Shown: in pieces, positions 1 through 19,948 of the stretch
Layout: every line of letters starts with the position of its first letter
How positions within the stretch are numbered: the stretch's first letter is position 1
Assembly: GCF_017948485.1 (NCBI RefSeq)
Contig: NZ_JAFFSX010000002.1
Coordinates: 1-64,000, forward strand
Source: Streptomyces sp. GESEQ-35
GTDB lineage: Bacteria; Actinomycetota; Actinomycetes; Streptomycetales; Streptomycetaceae
Length of the DNA stretch: 64,000 bases
Direction of reading: 5' to 3'
The notes under the pieces: model-generated
The model's database searches: none
What the model saw: the letters and a program-made list of their open reading frames with translations, nothing else
Told to the model about the DNA's origin: nothing
Translations under genes and position numbers: made by a program

Positions 1-1
1 G

Positions 2-11938
<11,937 letters not shown>

Positions 11939-11975
11939 GTATTCAAGGGCGGATGCGGGCCAGAAAGAGGGAGAC

Positions 11976-12722
11976 ATGACACCCGAAATAGATGAGATCT
12001 TCCAGGACGTGAAGGACCGGCACGGAACCGGCTCCATCACACGCGTCGAGGAGATGGTGTACGCCAAGCGGCAGGAGCGCCATCCGCTACAGAAGGACGC
12101 CAAGTGGATCATGCCCGGGATCTCCCAGACGCCCTGGCACGATCCCTACGAGCACCCCGACATCGAACCCGTCGTCCGCGCCTTCGAAGCCGGACACGGC
12201 GCCATCAAGCTGGAGCTCGTGGACGCGTGGTCCGATCGCCAGAGCGCTTTCTCCGACTACGAGCACTATCTGAGCCGCCAGGAGAACTGGCAGGCGCTGT
12301 ACCTCTTCCGCGACGGCGGGCCGGTCGAGTCCTCGGCCGCCCTGGTGCCCACCGCGTACACCATCCTCACCCGCGAGGTCATCGAGCAGGGCAAGCTCTG
12401 CCCCCTCCTGGAGAGCCACTTCTCGACGCTGCTTCCCGGTGCCTCGATCGCCCCGCACTGCGACCTGTGGAACTTCAGCATCAATCTGCACCTTGCGGTC
12501 GACATCCCCGAGGGGTGTGGCATTACGGTCGCCGGCGAGACTCGGCGCTGGCAGGAGGGCGAGTGCCTGCTGTTCGACTACTCCTTCGTGCACGAGGCGT
12601 GGAACAACGGCGCCAGGCCGCGCACCTGTCTCCTCGTGGACCTGTGGCACCCGGAAACGACCGTCCCCGAGCGTGAGGCCCTCGTCGGTCTCATCACCGA
12701 GATCCGCAAGCTGATGGGCTAG
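11976..12722 (+). CDS. Aspartyl/asparaginyl beta-hydroxylase family oxygenase
   Basis: A 248-residue protein of the 2-oxoglutarate/Fe(II) aspartyl/asparaginyl beta-hydroxylase family. The conserved block starts at about residue 158 with APHCDLWNFS (first metal His ~160) and continues to FDYSFVHEAWN (second His ~206). A two-histidine metal site without a clear carboxylate ligand is the norm in this family. The ATG at 11976 is preceded by AGAGGGAG and lies 37 bp after the NRPS stop, so the gene is probably cotranscribed with the NRPS. The context suggests hydroxylation of an amino acid or of the finished peptide; the substrate is inference. A family member acting on another small molecule or on lipid A-like substrates cannot be excluded from sequence alone. 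Confidence 0.85.
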   Translation: MTPEIDEIFQDVKDRHGTGSITRVEEMVYAKRQERHPLQKDAKWIMPGISQTPWHDPYEHPDIEPVVRAFEAGHGAIKLELVDAWSDRQSAFSDYEHYLSRQENWQALYLFRDGGPVESSAALVPTAYTILTREVIEQGKLCPLLESHFSTLLPGASIAPHCDLWNFSINLHLAVDIPEGCGITVAGETRRWQEGECLLFDYSFVHEAWNNGARPRTCLLVDLWHPETTVPEREALVGLITEIRKLMG

Positions 12723-12802
12723 AAGGCAGCGAACGTGTCCGACGGCCGGGAACTCATCGCCCTCGTGCTCCGACTCCTCTTGGGGAACGAGCAGGAGGTG
12801 GG

Positions 12803-13438
12803 ATGGACGGTCTGGATGTGCGGATGCGTGAAGTCGCCTGCCGGCACGGCCGGGTGGCGGCCGTGCGCGGGGTGGATCTCGACATCGGGGCGGGCGAGCG
12901 GGTCGCGCTGACCGGCACCAACGGTTCGGGCAAGACCACGCTGATCCGCGCGGTGCTGGGCCTGCACCGGCAGGGCGACGGGCAGATCCTGGTCGGCGGC
13001 CGGGGCACCGGGACGGCCGCCGAGTGGGCGTGGCGGCGCAGGGCGTGTGCCTGGATTCCGCAGAAGCCCGCGGTGGGCCGCTTCCCGCTACTGGCACGTG
13101 AGTTGCTGGCCAGCAGCGGGGTCGAGGCCGAAGCCGTGGAGGCGGCGGAGAAGCTGGGCGTCGCGGCGTTGACCGGCCGGCCGCTGCACACGCTGTCCGG
13201 GGGCCAGTTGCAGCGCATGTACCTGGCCCGTGCGGTCGGTTGTGTCGCCGCCGGAGCCGGCGTGCTGCTGGCCGACGAGCCCACGGCCGCGCTCGACTTC
13301 GCCGGGCAGGAGGAGGCCGCCGACGTCCTGCTGTCCCTGCCGGTGACCGTCTTGGTCGTCACGCACGACCGGGCGCTGGCCGACCGCTGCGACCGTGTGC
13401 TGGAGATGGCCGCCGGCAGCCTCAGGGAGGTGCGGTGA
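12803..13438 (+). CDS. Metal ABC transporter ATP-binding protein
   Basis: A 211-residue ATPase subunit of a Zn/Mn-type (ZnuC/TroB-like) importer. Walker A is TGTNGSGKTT (~residue 38), the signature is LSGGQ (~133), and Walker B is VLLADEPTA (~155) followed by a switch His in VVTHD. It is short for the family (usually 230-260) and has little C-terminal extension. A strong AGGAGGT lies just before the ATG, 80 bp after the hydroxylase gene. The stop overlaps the GTG of the permease gene by 3 bp, so the two are translationally coupled. Confidence 0.93.
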   Translation: MDGLDVRMREVACRHGRVAAVRGVDLDIGAGERVALTGTNGSGKTTLIRAVLGLHRQGDGQILVGGRGTGTAAEWAWRRRACAWIPQKPAVGRFPLLARELLASSGVEAEAVEAAEKLGVAALTGRPLHTLSGGQLQRMYLARAVGCVAAGAGVLLADEPTAALDFAGQEEAADVLLSLPVTVLVVTHDRALADRCDRVLEMAAGSLREVR

Positions 13439-14313
13439 ACGGCCTCGCGGCTGCCGACCTCGGGCCGCTCCTCCAGCTCGTACCGGTTCAACGGGCCGGA
13501 GCCGCCCTGCTGTTGGCCGCGATCGGCCTGCCCGTGATCGGGGTCGTGATCGTCGGGCTCGACATCATGCCGGTGCGGTTCGCGATGATGCACGTCGCCC
13601 TGCTGGGCATCGCGATCGGGCTGCTGACCGGCCTTGACCCCATGCTGTGCGCGCTGGTCGCCTGCGCTCTCGCCGGGGCCGGGGTCGCGCCCCTCGCGCG
13701 CACACCGGACGGCCTGTCAGGCGCGATGGGCCTGCTGATGAGTCTGGCGATCGCCGCCGCACTGCTGGTCCTGTCCGTCTCCGGGGTCAACGCGCAGGGC
13801 GCGTTCGCTCTGCTGTGGGGCTCGATCCTGTCCGTGGGTACGGCCGACCTGTGGCTGCTCGGCGTGCTTGCCGTGGTCGTACCTGCCCTGTTCTGGTGGC
13901 GCCGCCGTGACCTCGCCCTTCTGCTCTACGACCGTGAACTCGCCCTCTCCTCCGGGGTACGCGTCGACCTGCTCACCCTGGTGCTCCTCGTCCTGGTCGC
14001 GGTGTCCGTGGCCGGGGCCATCAAACTCACCGGCGCGCTGCTCGTCGACGCGCTGACCCTGCTGCCCGCGCTGGCCGCACGGCGGCTGGGCACCTCCCTG
14101 AAGTCCATCACCGCCTGGGCGGTCGGCATCGGCGTCGTCGTGAACCTCACCGGGTTCCTCGTCGCGCTGAAGCTCGACTGGCCGCCCGGGCCCGTGCTCG
14201 TCCTGACGGCCGGGGTCGTCGTCCTGGCCGCCCATCTCGTCCCCGAACGGAGAATCAGCTCATGGCGCGCATCCGCGTCCGCATCGCCCGTGTCCCTTCC
14301 GTCCTCGCACTGA
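13435..14313 (+). CDS. Metal ABC transporter permease (ABC-3 / ZnuB family)
   Basis: A 292-residue polytopic membrane protein with about eight hydrophobic segments, in the family 3 ABC permease fold (ZnuB/TroC-like). The GTG at 13435 overlaps the ATPase stop (GTGA). The late hydrophobic stretch around IKLTGALLVDALTLLPA is the typical conserved segment of ABC-3 permeases. The 3' end runs 52 bp into the following lipoprotein gene in another frame, an unusually long overlap, so the last ~17 residues may be dispensable. It should form the membrane channel for the metal delivered by the downstream lipoprotein. Confidence 0.9.
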   Translation: MNGLAAADLGPLLQLVPVQRAGAALLLAAIGLPVIGVVIVGLDIMPVRFAMMHVALLGIAIGLLTGLDPMLCALVACALAGAGVAPLARTPDGLSGAMGLLMSLAIAAALLVLSVSGVNAQGAFALLWGSILSVGTADLWLLGVLAVVVPALFWWRRRDLALLLYDRELALSSGVRVDLLTLVLLVLVAVSVAGAIKLTGALLVDALTLLPALAARRLGTSLKSITAWAVGIGVVVNLTGFLVALKLDWPPGPVLVLTAGVVVLAAHLVPERRISSWRASASASPVSLPSSH

Positions 14314-15080
14314 GCCTGACCACGGCCTTCGTGCTCACCGCTACGGCGTGTGGTTCCGACCAGGCCGACAGCGCGGACACGAAGGGAGACAAGAGCGACG
14401 ACGCTCCCGTCGTCGTGGCCACCACCACCTGGGAGGGTGCCTTCGCCGAGGCCGCCGGCGCCGAGGACGTGAAGGTCATCGTCCCGTCGTCCGCGCAGCA
14501 CGCCCCGGACTACGACCCCAAGCCGTCCGACCTCACGGCCATCGCGGGCGCCGACTTCGTGCTCTACGCACCCTTCGAGCCGTACGCGGAGAAGATCAAG
14601 GAAGCCGCCGGGTCGGACGCGAAACTGGTCGAGGTCAGCCTCGACAACGACGCCGACAAGGCGAGTGCCGAAGTCACCCGGCTGGGCAAGCTGTTCGGGA
14701 CCGAGGCTGCCGCCGCGAAATGGGACACGTCCTTCAAGAGCGAATACGGCACGCTACAGAAGGAGTTGAAGGAGGCGTGGCCGGACGGCAGGGCCCCGGC
14801 CGTCGTCGCGCAGGTCTTCTCCGTGTGGTCGGCGAAGATGACGGGCGCGGAAACGACCGGCATGTACGGCCCCGAGGCCGTGACGGCCAAGCAACTGTCC
14901 GACCTGGCGAAGAAGAAGCCCGCGTACGTCTTCGACAACGTGCACATGACGACGGGCGAGGTGCTGCCGGACTCGGGGGCGGAGCAGGTGGAGATCGTCA
15001 ACTATCCGGGCAGGGACCTGGACCTGCTGGCCGTCTACAAGAACGCGGCGGAGACGATCGAGAAGGCCATGGCCTCGTAA
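14262..15080 (+). CDS. Metal-binding lipoprotein, ZnuA/TroA-like substrate-binding protein
   Basis: A 272-residue extracytoplasmic binding protein of a cluster A-I (Zn/Mn) importer. Residues 1-30 form a lipoprotein signal peptide ending in TATAC with lipidated Cys30. Candidate metal ligands are the His in QHAPDYDPKPSDL (~residue 75) and the His in FDNVHMTTGE (~230); DPKPSDL matches the family's HDYEPSPRD-type region. The His-rich loop seen in many zinc-specific ZnuA proteins is absent, so zinc versus manganese cannot be decided. It starts inside the permease gene at ATG 14262 and ends just before a strong terminator, closing a three-gene importer operon that follows the NRPS and hydroxylase genes. 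Confidence 0.9.
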   Translation: MARIRVRIARVPSVLALSLTTAFVLTATACGSDQADSADTKGDKSDDAPVVVATTTWEGAFAEAAGAEDVKVIVPSSAQHAPDYDPKPSDLTAIAGADFVLYAPFEPYAEKIKEAAGSDAKLVEVSLDNDADKASAEVTRLGKLFGTEAAAAKWDTSFKSEYGTLQKELKEAWPDGRAPAVVAQVFSVWSAKMTGAETTGMYGPEAVTAKQLSDLAKKKPAYVFDNVHMTTGEVLPDSGAEQVEIVNYPGRDLDLLAVYKNAAETIEKAMAS

Positions 15081-15108
15081 ACGGCCTCGTAAGGGGTTCT
15101 TCCTGATA

Positions 15109-15151
15109 CGAGCGCGGGGCCGCCGGGAGACTTCCGGCGGCCCCGCGCTCG
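15109..15151. terminator. Perfect 18-bp hairpin between convergent genes
   Basis: The arms at 15109-15126 and 15134-15151 are perfect reverse complements (starting CGAGCGCGGGG) with a 7-nt loop. The hairpin sits 28 bp after the binding-protein gene and 6 bp beyond the convergent CoA-ligase stop, so it can end transcripts from both sides. There is no U-tract, which is common for Streptomyces terminators. Confidence 0.85.
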
Positions 15152-15157
15152 TGCGGG

Positions 15158-16831
15158 TCAGACGGCCTGGGCCTGCACCAGGGACTCCGGCGCCTCGCTG
15201 GAACACCGTTCCCGCAGCAGCACCCGGTCCGGCTTCCCCGCCGGGGTCAGCGGCAACTCCGAGACGACCAGCAGACGTTCGGGGTGTTTGCGCCGCTCCA
15301 GGCCGCGCGCGTCCAGGTGCGAGGCCAGCTCCTCCAGCGTGGGCGCCTCGCCCCTCGGTACGACGCAGGCCGCGAGCCGCTCGCCCATCAGCGAGTCCGG
15401 CACGCCGACGCACACCACGTCCCGTACGAGCGGGTGCGTGGCGAGTTCGATCTCCACCTCGGCCGGGCTGATGTTGGCTCCGCCCCGGATCACTACGTCC
15501 TTCAGGCGGCCGACGATGCGCAGGCTGCCGTCGTCCTCGACGAGGCCGAGGTCGCCGGTGCGGACCCAGCCGTCGGCGGTGCGGTAGCGGGCGTCGAGGT
15601 CGGGGGCGGCGACGTAGCACAGCGGGGTCATGGGGCCGCGGGCGACGATCTCGCCGACGGAGCCCCGGGGAGTCTCTTCCAGTTCGGGTGTCCCGGGGAC
15701 GGCGATGCGTATGTCGGCGACGCGCGGGTCGGGGTGGCCCGCAAGGATGCCGGGCCCTTCTCCCCGCAGGGGTTCGTCGCCCAGCCCCGTGTGGCAGTTG
15801 ACGCCGTCGGCCGAGCCGTAGAGGTTCACGACCGGGCAGCCGAAGACCCGGCGGGCGTCCTCGGCCGTGGCCTCGTCGAGCGGTGAGCCGCCGACGATGA
15901 CGGCCGTCGGGGGAGTGAACGCCGGGTGGGGTCCCTCCGCGATCCAGTCCAGCATCATCCGGATCATGGTCGGCACGCCCAGCACGTGGGTGGGCTCGTG
16001 TGCGGCGAGCGCGTCCAGGGCCGCCTCGGGCGTGAACTGGTCGAGCAGGACGAGCGTTCCGCCGTGGCGGGCGAGCGTGACGGCGGTGCCGTTGCTGCCG
16101 AAAGCGGAGGCCAGCGGCACGAGGAAGAGGCAGCGCGGCGGCTGTCCGTCGGGGATGAGGGAGGCGAGGAAGTTGCCACGGCCCCCTGCCAGGGCGTTGT
16201 GCGAGTACGCGACCATCTTCGGCTCGGCCTCGGACCCGGAGGAGACGAGGATGCGGGCGGCGGAGTCGGGGTCGGGGCGGGCCGCCGTGAAGGACATGGG
16301 GTCGGTACGCAGCAGGGCCGAGAAGGAGACGGTGCCTTCGGGCGCCGCACCCGGTCCGGCGGCCACCACGGTGTGCAGCGCGGGCAGCTCACGGGTCAGC
16401 GGGAGCAGGTCGGCGGCGTGGTGGTTGCCGCGGTGCTCGGTGGCGGCGATGACCGCGACCGCCTCCGCTCTGCGCAGCAGCGAGGCCGCCTCGCGCTCGC
16501 CCCGGCCGACGGGGAAGGGCAGCGCGACGGCACCCAGGGCGGCCAGGGCGAGATCGGCGATGACGGCGTTGCGCCCGTTGGGGAGTTGGATGCCGACCAC
16601 ATCTGTGGCGCCGATGCCGAGCTCGGACAGCCCGGCGGCCAGACATCGCACCTTGCGGTCCAGTGCGGTGTAACAGAGCTTTCCCTTGGCGTCGAGAACC
16701 GCGGTGCGGTGCAGGTCGGCGACCTGGCGGGCGCGGTAGAGGCTGTAGAGGTCGAGGTCGGGGCACGTGCCGTCGACCGCCCAGCCGCGGCGCAACTCGG
16801 CGGGCAGCAGGTCGTGCAGATCCACGGTCAT
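15158..16831 (-). CDS. AMP-dependent acyl-CoA synthetase (AliA-like)
   Basis: A 557-residue cytosolic ligase that makes an acyl-CoA from a carboxylic acid, ATP and CoA. The usual TSGTTGxPKG loop is replaced by SSGSEAEPKMVAYSH (~residue 205), a variant I associate with cyclohexanecarboxylate-CoA ligases. YRTADGWVRTGDLG, the hinge block KDVVIRGGANISPAEVE (~455) and the C-terminal catalytic Lys in TPAGKPDRV are present. The ATG overlaps the CoA-transferase stop (ATGA), so the pair forms an operon. With the divergent acyl-CoA dehydrogenase it suggests catabolism of a cyclic or branched acid; the exact substrate is inference. Confidence 0.88.
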   Translation of the reverse strand: MTVDLHDLLPAELRRGWAVDGTCPDLDLYSLYRARQVADLHRTAVLDAKGKLCYTALDRKVRCLAAGLSELGIGATDVVGIQLPNGRNAVIADLALAALGAVALPFPVGRGEREAASLLRRAEAVAVIAATEHRGNHHAADLLPLTRELPALHTVVAAGPGAAPEGTVSFSALLRTDPMSFTAARPDPDSAARILVSSGSEAEPKMVAYSHNALAGGRGNFLASLIPDGQPPRCLFLVPLASAFGSNGTAVTLARHGGTLVLLDQFTPEAALDALAAHEPTHVLGVPTMIRMMLDWIAEGPHPAFTPPTAVIVGGSPLDEATAEDARRVFGCPVVNLYGSADGVNCHTGLGDEPLRGEGPGILAGHPDPRVADIRIAVPGTPELEETPRGSVGEIVARGPMTPLCYVAAPDLDARYRTADGWVRTGDLGLVEDDGSLRIVGRLKDVVIRGGANISPAEVEIELATHPLVRDVVCVGVPDSLMGERLAACVVPRGEAPTLEELASHLDARGLERRKHPERLLVVSELPLTPAGKPDRVLLRERCSSEAPESLVQAQAV

Positions 16832-18567
16832 GCGAAGCTCCAGGGGGTCGGGACGGCGGGGGCGCCGTGTGCGTCGCGCTTGATCGGGCCGGAGGAGAGG
16901 AGATCGGCGAGGTCGGTGACGACCGGCACGGCGGCCAGACCACGGCCGTGCAGCCGCTCCAGCACCTGTCCGGTGGACAGTTCGCTCACGTCGTACGGGA
17001 TCGCGGCGTGGTCCGCGAGGGCGATCCAGCCGTCCGTGGTGCGCGGCGGACGGCGGAATCCGGCCGGGCCGCGTGGGTCGAGTCCCTGCGCGGCGCGGGC
17101 CCGGGCGGGCGAGGTGAGCACATCGGCGGCGCCGAGCAGCGACGAGTCGACGCGTACCCCGTGCCCGGTGCGCTCGCGCAGCAGCAGCCCCGCGGTGATC
17201 GCCTCGGCTCCCAGCAGGCCGCCGAGGACGTCGAGCAGAGTCATCAGGGACGGGGCGGGCGGTTCGTCGGCGGGCCGGACGGCCTCGCCCACGCCCGTAC
17301 GTGCCTGCACCATGAAGTCGGTGCCCATCGGGGCGCCGGGCAGCCGGTCGGCCCAGCCGCTGGTGTACGCGTAGACGAGCGCGGGGTTGGCCGCGGCCAG
17401 GTCCTCGTGGTCGAGGCCGAGCTGTGCGGCCTTGCCCGGCGCCCAGTTGTGCAGGAACACATCGGCGTCGGCGGCCATCTCGCGCAACCGTTCCCTGTCG
17501 GCAGCGGACTTGATGTCCACCTCGACGGCCTTCTTGCCCCGGTTCAGCGCGAGCCAGCGCGCCGAAACGCCCGAGCAGGCGGGTGGCATGCCGCGCAACG
17601 GGTCGCCGCCCGGCGGCTCGATCCGGATCACCTCGGCGCCCAGCAGGCCGAGGAGGTGGGCGGCGAGAGGCGCCTGGATGCGGCGGCCGGCTTCCAGGAC
17701 GGTGAATCCGGCGAGGGGCAGGCTTTCGGTGGTTCCCCGTGAGGTGTACGTCGCGTGGTGCGGGGTCAGCTCCCAGGGCGCTGCCCCGTCGTACTCGGCT
17801 GCTCGCTCGGCGATGGACCCCAGCGGACAGGTATCAGCGCCGGAAGCCTCCGCAGCTTGCCGGATCTGCTGCCAGGTGTTCGCCCGCACCGCGTCGTGCA
17901 GTGTCTGCGGGAAAGGCGCGCAGGCGGTGGCGTAGCGGAACTGGAAGGGGCGCCACCCCTGTCGTATCGCCTCATCGGGGGCGCCGAGCGTGCGCCAGAA
18001 CGACGCCCACACCCCTGGGTCGAGCGTCTCCAGCTCGAAGACGGTGCCATCGGCCGACGCGAACGGTGGCCCGCCCGGCGCGAGTTCGGCGGCCTCGTCC
18101 TCCTCGGCCCCCGCCGCGGCGAGATACTGGGAGACGGCGAGCAGACCGGCCCGTTCGGCGCTCACCTCGACGTCCGAGATGTGCCCCTCTCCGCGCGCCC
18201 GCGCCAGCAGCGCTGCCAGCAGGCCCTGCACGGCGAGGATGCCGGTGGCGGTCGCGGCGTAGTCCACGGCGAGGCCGCGCGGGGCGCCGTCACGTCGGCC
18301 GTGCACAGCCATGATGCCGGTGACCGCCTGGACGGTGGCCTCGTCGGTCGCGGCCTCGCCCCAGACGGTGCGGGCGGAGACCGCGCCGACATCCCGCCCG
18401 GTCACGGTGAACCGGCTCCCGGAGCCGCCGTCGGGCCGGGCGCCGAGCAGCCGCAGATGCTCCGCGACCAGTGCGTCCGCCGCGCCCGGCGGACCAGAGC
18501 CCTCGAAGCGAAGCCCGTCGAGCGGACCGGCCGTCCTCGCCATGGCCGGTGTGGCTGGAGTCGCCAT
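16828..18567 (-). CDS. CaiB/BaiF family CoA-transferase (two-domain)
   Basis: A 579-residue class III CoA-transferase, which moves CoA between acyl groups through an aspartyl-CoA anhydride. The C-terminal ~300 residues carry the full family pattern: LEAGRRIQAPLAAHLLGLLG, the RIEPPGGDPLRG region, LNRGKKAVEVD, and the GTDFMVQA segment where the catalytic Asp is expected. The N-terminal ~270 residues resemble a second, degenerate CaiB half, so the gene looks like a tandem fusion; single-domain members are usually 380-450 residues. The start at 18567 is supported by GGAAGGGAGAG just upstream; the frame stays open far beyond it, but only as the antisense of the dehydrogenase gene. It is first in the operon with the CoA ligase. 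Confidence 0.88.
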   Translation of the reverse strand: MATPATPAMARTAGPLDGLRFEGSGPPGAADALVAEHLRLLGARPDGGSGSRFTVTGRDVGAVSARTVWGEAATDEATVQAVTGIMAVHGRRDGAPRGLAVDYAATATGILAVQGLLAALLARARGEGHISDVEVSAERAGLLAVSQYLAAAGAEEDEAAELAPGGPPFASADGTVFELETLDPGVWASFWRTLGAPDEAIRQGWRPFQFRYATACAPFPQTLHDAVRANTWQQIRQAAEASGADTCPLGSIAERAAEYDGAAPWELTPHHATYTSRGTTESLPLAGFTVLEAGRRIQAPLAAHLLGLLGAEVIRIEPPGGDPLRGMPPACSGVSARWLALNRGKKAVEVDIKSAADRERLREMAADADVFLHNWAPGKAAQLGLDHEDLAAANPALVYAYTSGWADRLPGAPMGTDFMVQARTGVGEAVRPADEPPAPSLMTLLDVLGGLLGAEAITAGLLLRERTGHGVRVDSSLLGAADVLTSPARARAAQGLDPRGPAGFRRPPRTTDGWIALADHAAIPYDVSELSTGQVLERLHGRGLAAVPVVTDLADLLSSGPIKRDAHGAPAVPTPWSFA

Positions 18568-18610
18568 GCCTCTCCCTTCCTGCCGCGCGGGAACCCGGAG
18601 GCCCTCGCCC

Positions 18611-18640
18611 CCGACCTGTTCCATGCAAGAGACAGGTCGG
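18611..18640. promoter_or_regulatory. 9-bp inverted repeat in the divergent acyl-CoA promoter
   Basis: CCGACCTGT at 18611-18619 and ACAGGTCGG at 18632-18640 are exact reverse complements 12 bp apart. They lie in the 126-bp space between the CoA-transferase and dehydrogenase starts. This is the geometry of an operator for a dimeric repressor of acid or acyl-CoA catabolism; no TetR, MarR or GntR gene is adjacent, so the regulator would be encoded elsewhere. Confidence 0.5.
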
Positions 18641-18693
18641 ACGGTCGGCGGCCGGGGTTCCCGTGACCCCTGAGGAAAATGAGGGAAAGTCAC

Positions 18694-19866
18694 ATGAGCG
18701 AGATCACCGGGGCGCCCCAGTGTCCTTCGGACGTGGCCGAGTTGAGAGAGCGCGTCGCAGCGTTCGTAGGGGACCGGGTGGTGCCCTGCGAGCCGTTGCT
18801 GGACGCCGGCGGACCGGAGGCCGCCGCCCTGTTGCGCGGACTGCGGCAGGAGGCAAAGGCACAGGGGCTGTGGGCGCTGCCGCTGCCCGCCGAACTCGGC
18901 GGCCAGGGGCTGCCGTTGCGCTCGTACGCCCATGTCGCCGAGGCCGAGGGAGCCAGTGACCACGGACCGGCCGCCCTCGGCTCGGCACCCCTGCTCGACG
19001 CGTTGATGCTGTGGCGGCACGGCAGCCCCGGCGTCCGCGACCGGTACGCCGAGCGGCTGGTCGCCGGGGAGATACGGGCCTGCTACGCGATGACCGAGCC
19101 CGAGACGCCGGGCACCGACCCCTTCCTCACCGCCACCCGCGCCGTGCCGGGGGAGAACGGAAGCTGGCGGGTGAGCGGGCGGAAGTGGTTCACCAGCGGG
19201 GCGGCCGACGCCGACCTCGTCACCGTCCTCGCCCGCACGGACGGCGAACCGGCGGACCGTGAAGGGCTGTCGCTGCTTCTGGTGCCGACCCGCTCGCCCG
19301 GCTTCCGGGTGATCCGGGAACTGCCCGTCCTCGGCGCGGGCGGACAGTACGAGATCGAACTGGACGGCGTCACCGTGGACCAGGACCACCTCGTCGGCGA
19401 GCGCGGCAAGGCCCTCACCGTCGCGGGCGAACGGCTCCAACTCGGCCGCACCCTGCGCTGCCTGCGCTGGCTGGGGCAGGCCGCACGGGCCTTCGACCTC
19501 ATGCGCGAGCGCGCGGTGACCCGGACCCGCTCCCGAGGCCCGCTCGGCGACCTCCAGCTCGTCCAGCGCCACGTCTTCGAGTCGCTGCTCGCCCTGCGCA
19601 CGACCCGTCCGCTCGTGTACGAGGCCGTGGCCCGCCTGGACGCCGGGCTCGACGCACATGTGGAAGTGGGCCTGGCCAAGGTGGCCGCGGCCCGCACCCT
19701 TCAGCAGGTGACCGACGCGGCGATCCAGGTGCACGGCGCGGCCGGGCTCGGCCCGGACACCGCGCTGCCCGCGCTGTTGCGCACCGGCCGGGCGGCCCGG
19801 ATCCTCGACGGCCCGGACGAACTGCACATCACATCGGTCGCGCGCCGGGTCCTGCGCACCACCTGA
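18694..19866 (+). CDS. Acyl-CoA dehydrogenase family protein
   Basis: A 390-residue FAD-dependent acyl-CoA dehydrogenase. It shows the CYAMTEPETPGTDP flavin-contact block (~residue 130), the WRVSGRKWFTSGAADAD strand and the C-terminal ILDGPDELH. The last motif places Asp where many family members carry catalytic Glu (YEGTSE), as in the ACAD10/11-like DGPDEVH subgroup. I chose the ATG at 18694 because GAGGGAAAG sits 4 nt upstream; an in-frame ATG at 18679 is the alternative. It is divergent from the CoA-ligase/CoA-transferase operon and probably oxidises the acyl-CoA they produce. Confidence 0.9.
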   Translation: MSEITGAPQCPSDVAELRERVAAFVGDRVVPCEPLLDAGGPEAAALLRGLRQEAKAQGLWALPLPAELGGQGLPLRSYAHVAEAEGASDHGPAALGSAPLLDALMLWRHGSPGVRDRYAERLVAGEIRACYAMTEPETPGTDPFLTATRAVPGENGSWRVSGRKWFTSGAADADLVTVLARTDGEPADREGLSLLLVPTRSPGFRVIRELPVLGAGGQYEIELDGVTVDQDHLVGERGKALTVAGERLQLGRTLRCLRWLGQAARAFDLMRERAVTRTRSRGPLGDLQLVQRHVFESLLALRTTRPLVYEAVARLDAGLDAHVEVGLAKVAAARTLQQVTDAAIQVHGAAGLGPDTALPALLRTGRAARILDGPDELHITSVARRVLRTT

Positions 19867-19948
19867 GCGGCCCTGGGGAGGTCCTCTGTCTGCGGCTCCG
19901 CCGCTCGGGAGCGACCAGTCGGCGCCGGCGCGCTTCCAGCGGGAGCGC

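Noticed and set aside
12723..12802. Zur- or Fur-like box before the metal importer
   Set aside because: No AT-rich dyad or recognisable box is present in these 80 bp.
15158..19827. Very long minus-strand frame extending the CoA-transferase to 999 codons
   Set aside because: Everything beyond 18567 is antisense to the acyl-CoA dehydrogenase gene, and the ATG at 18567 has a clear ribosome site.
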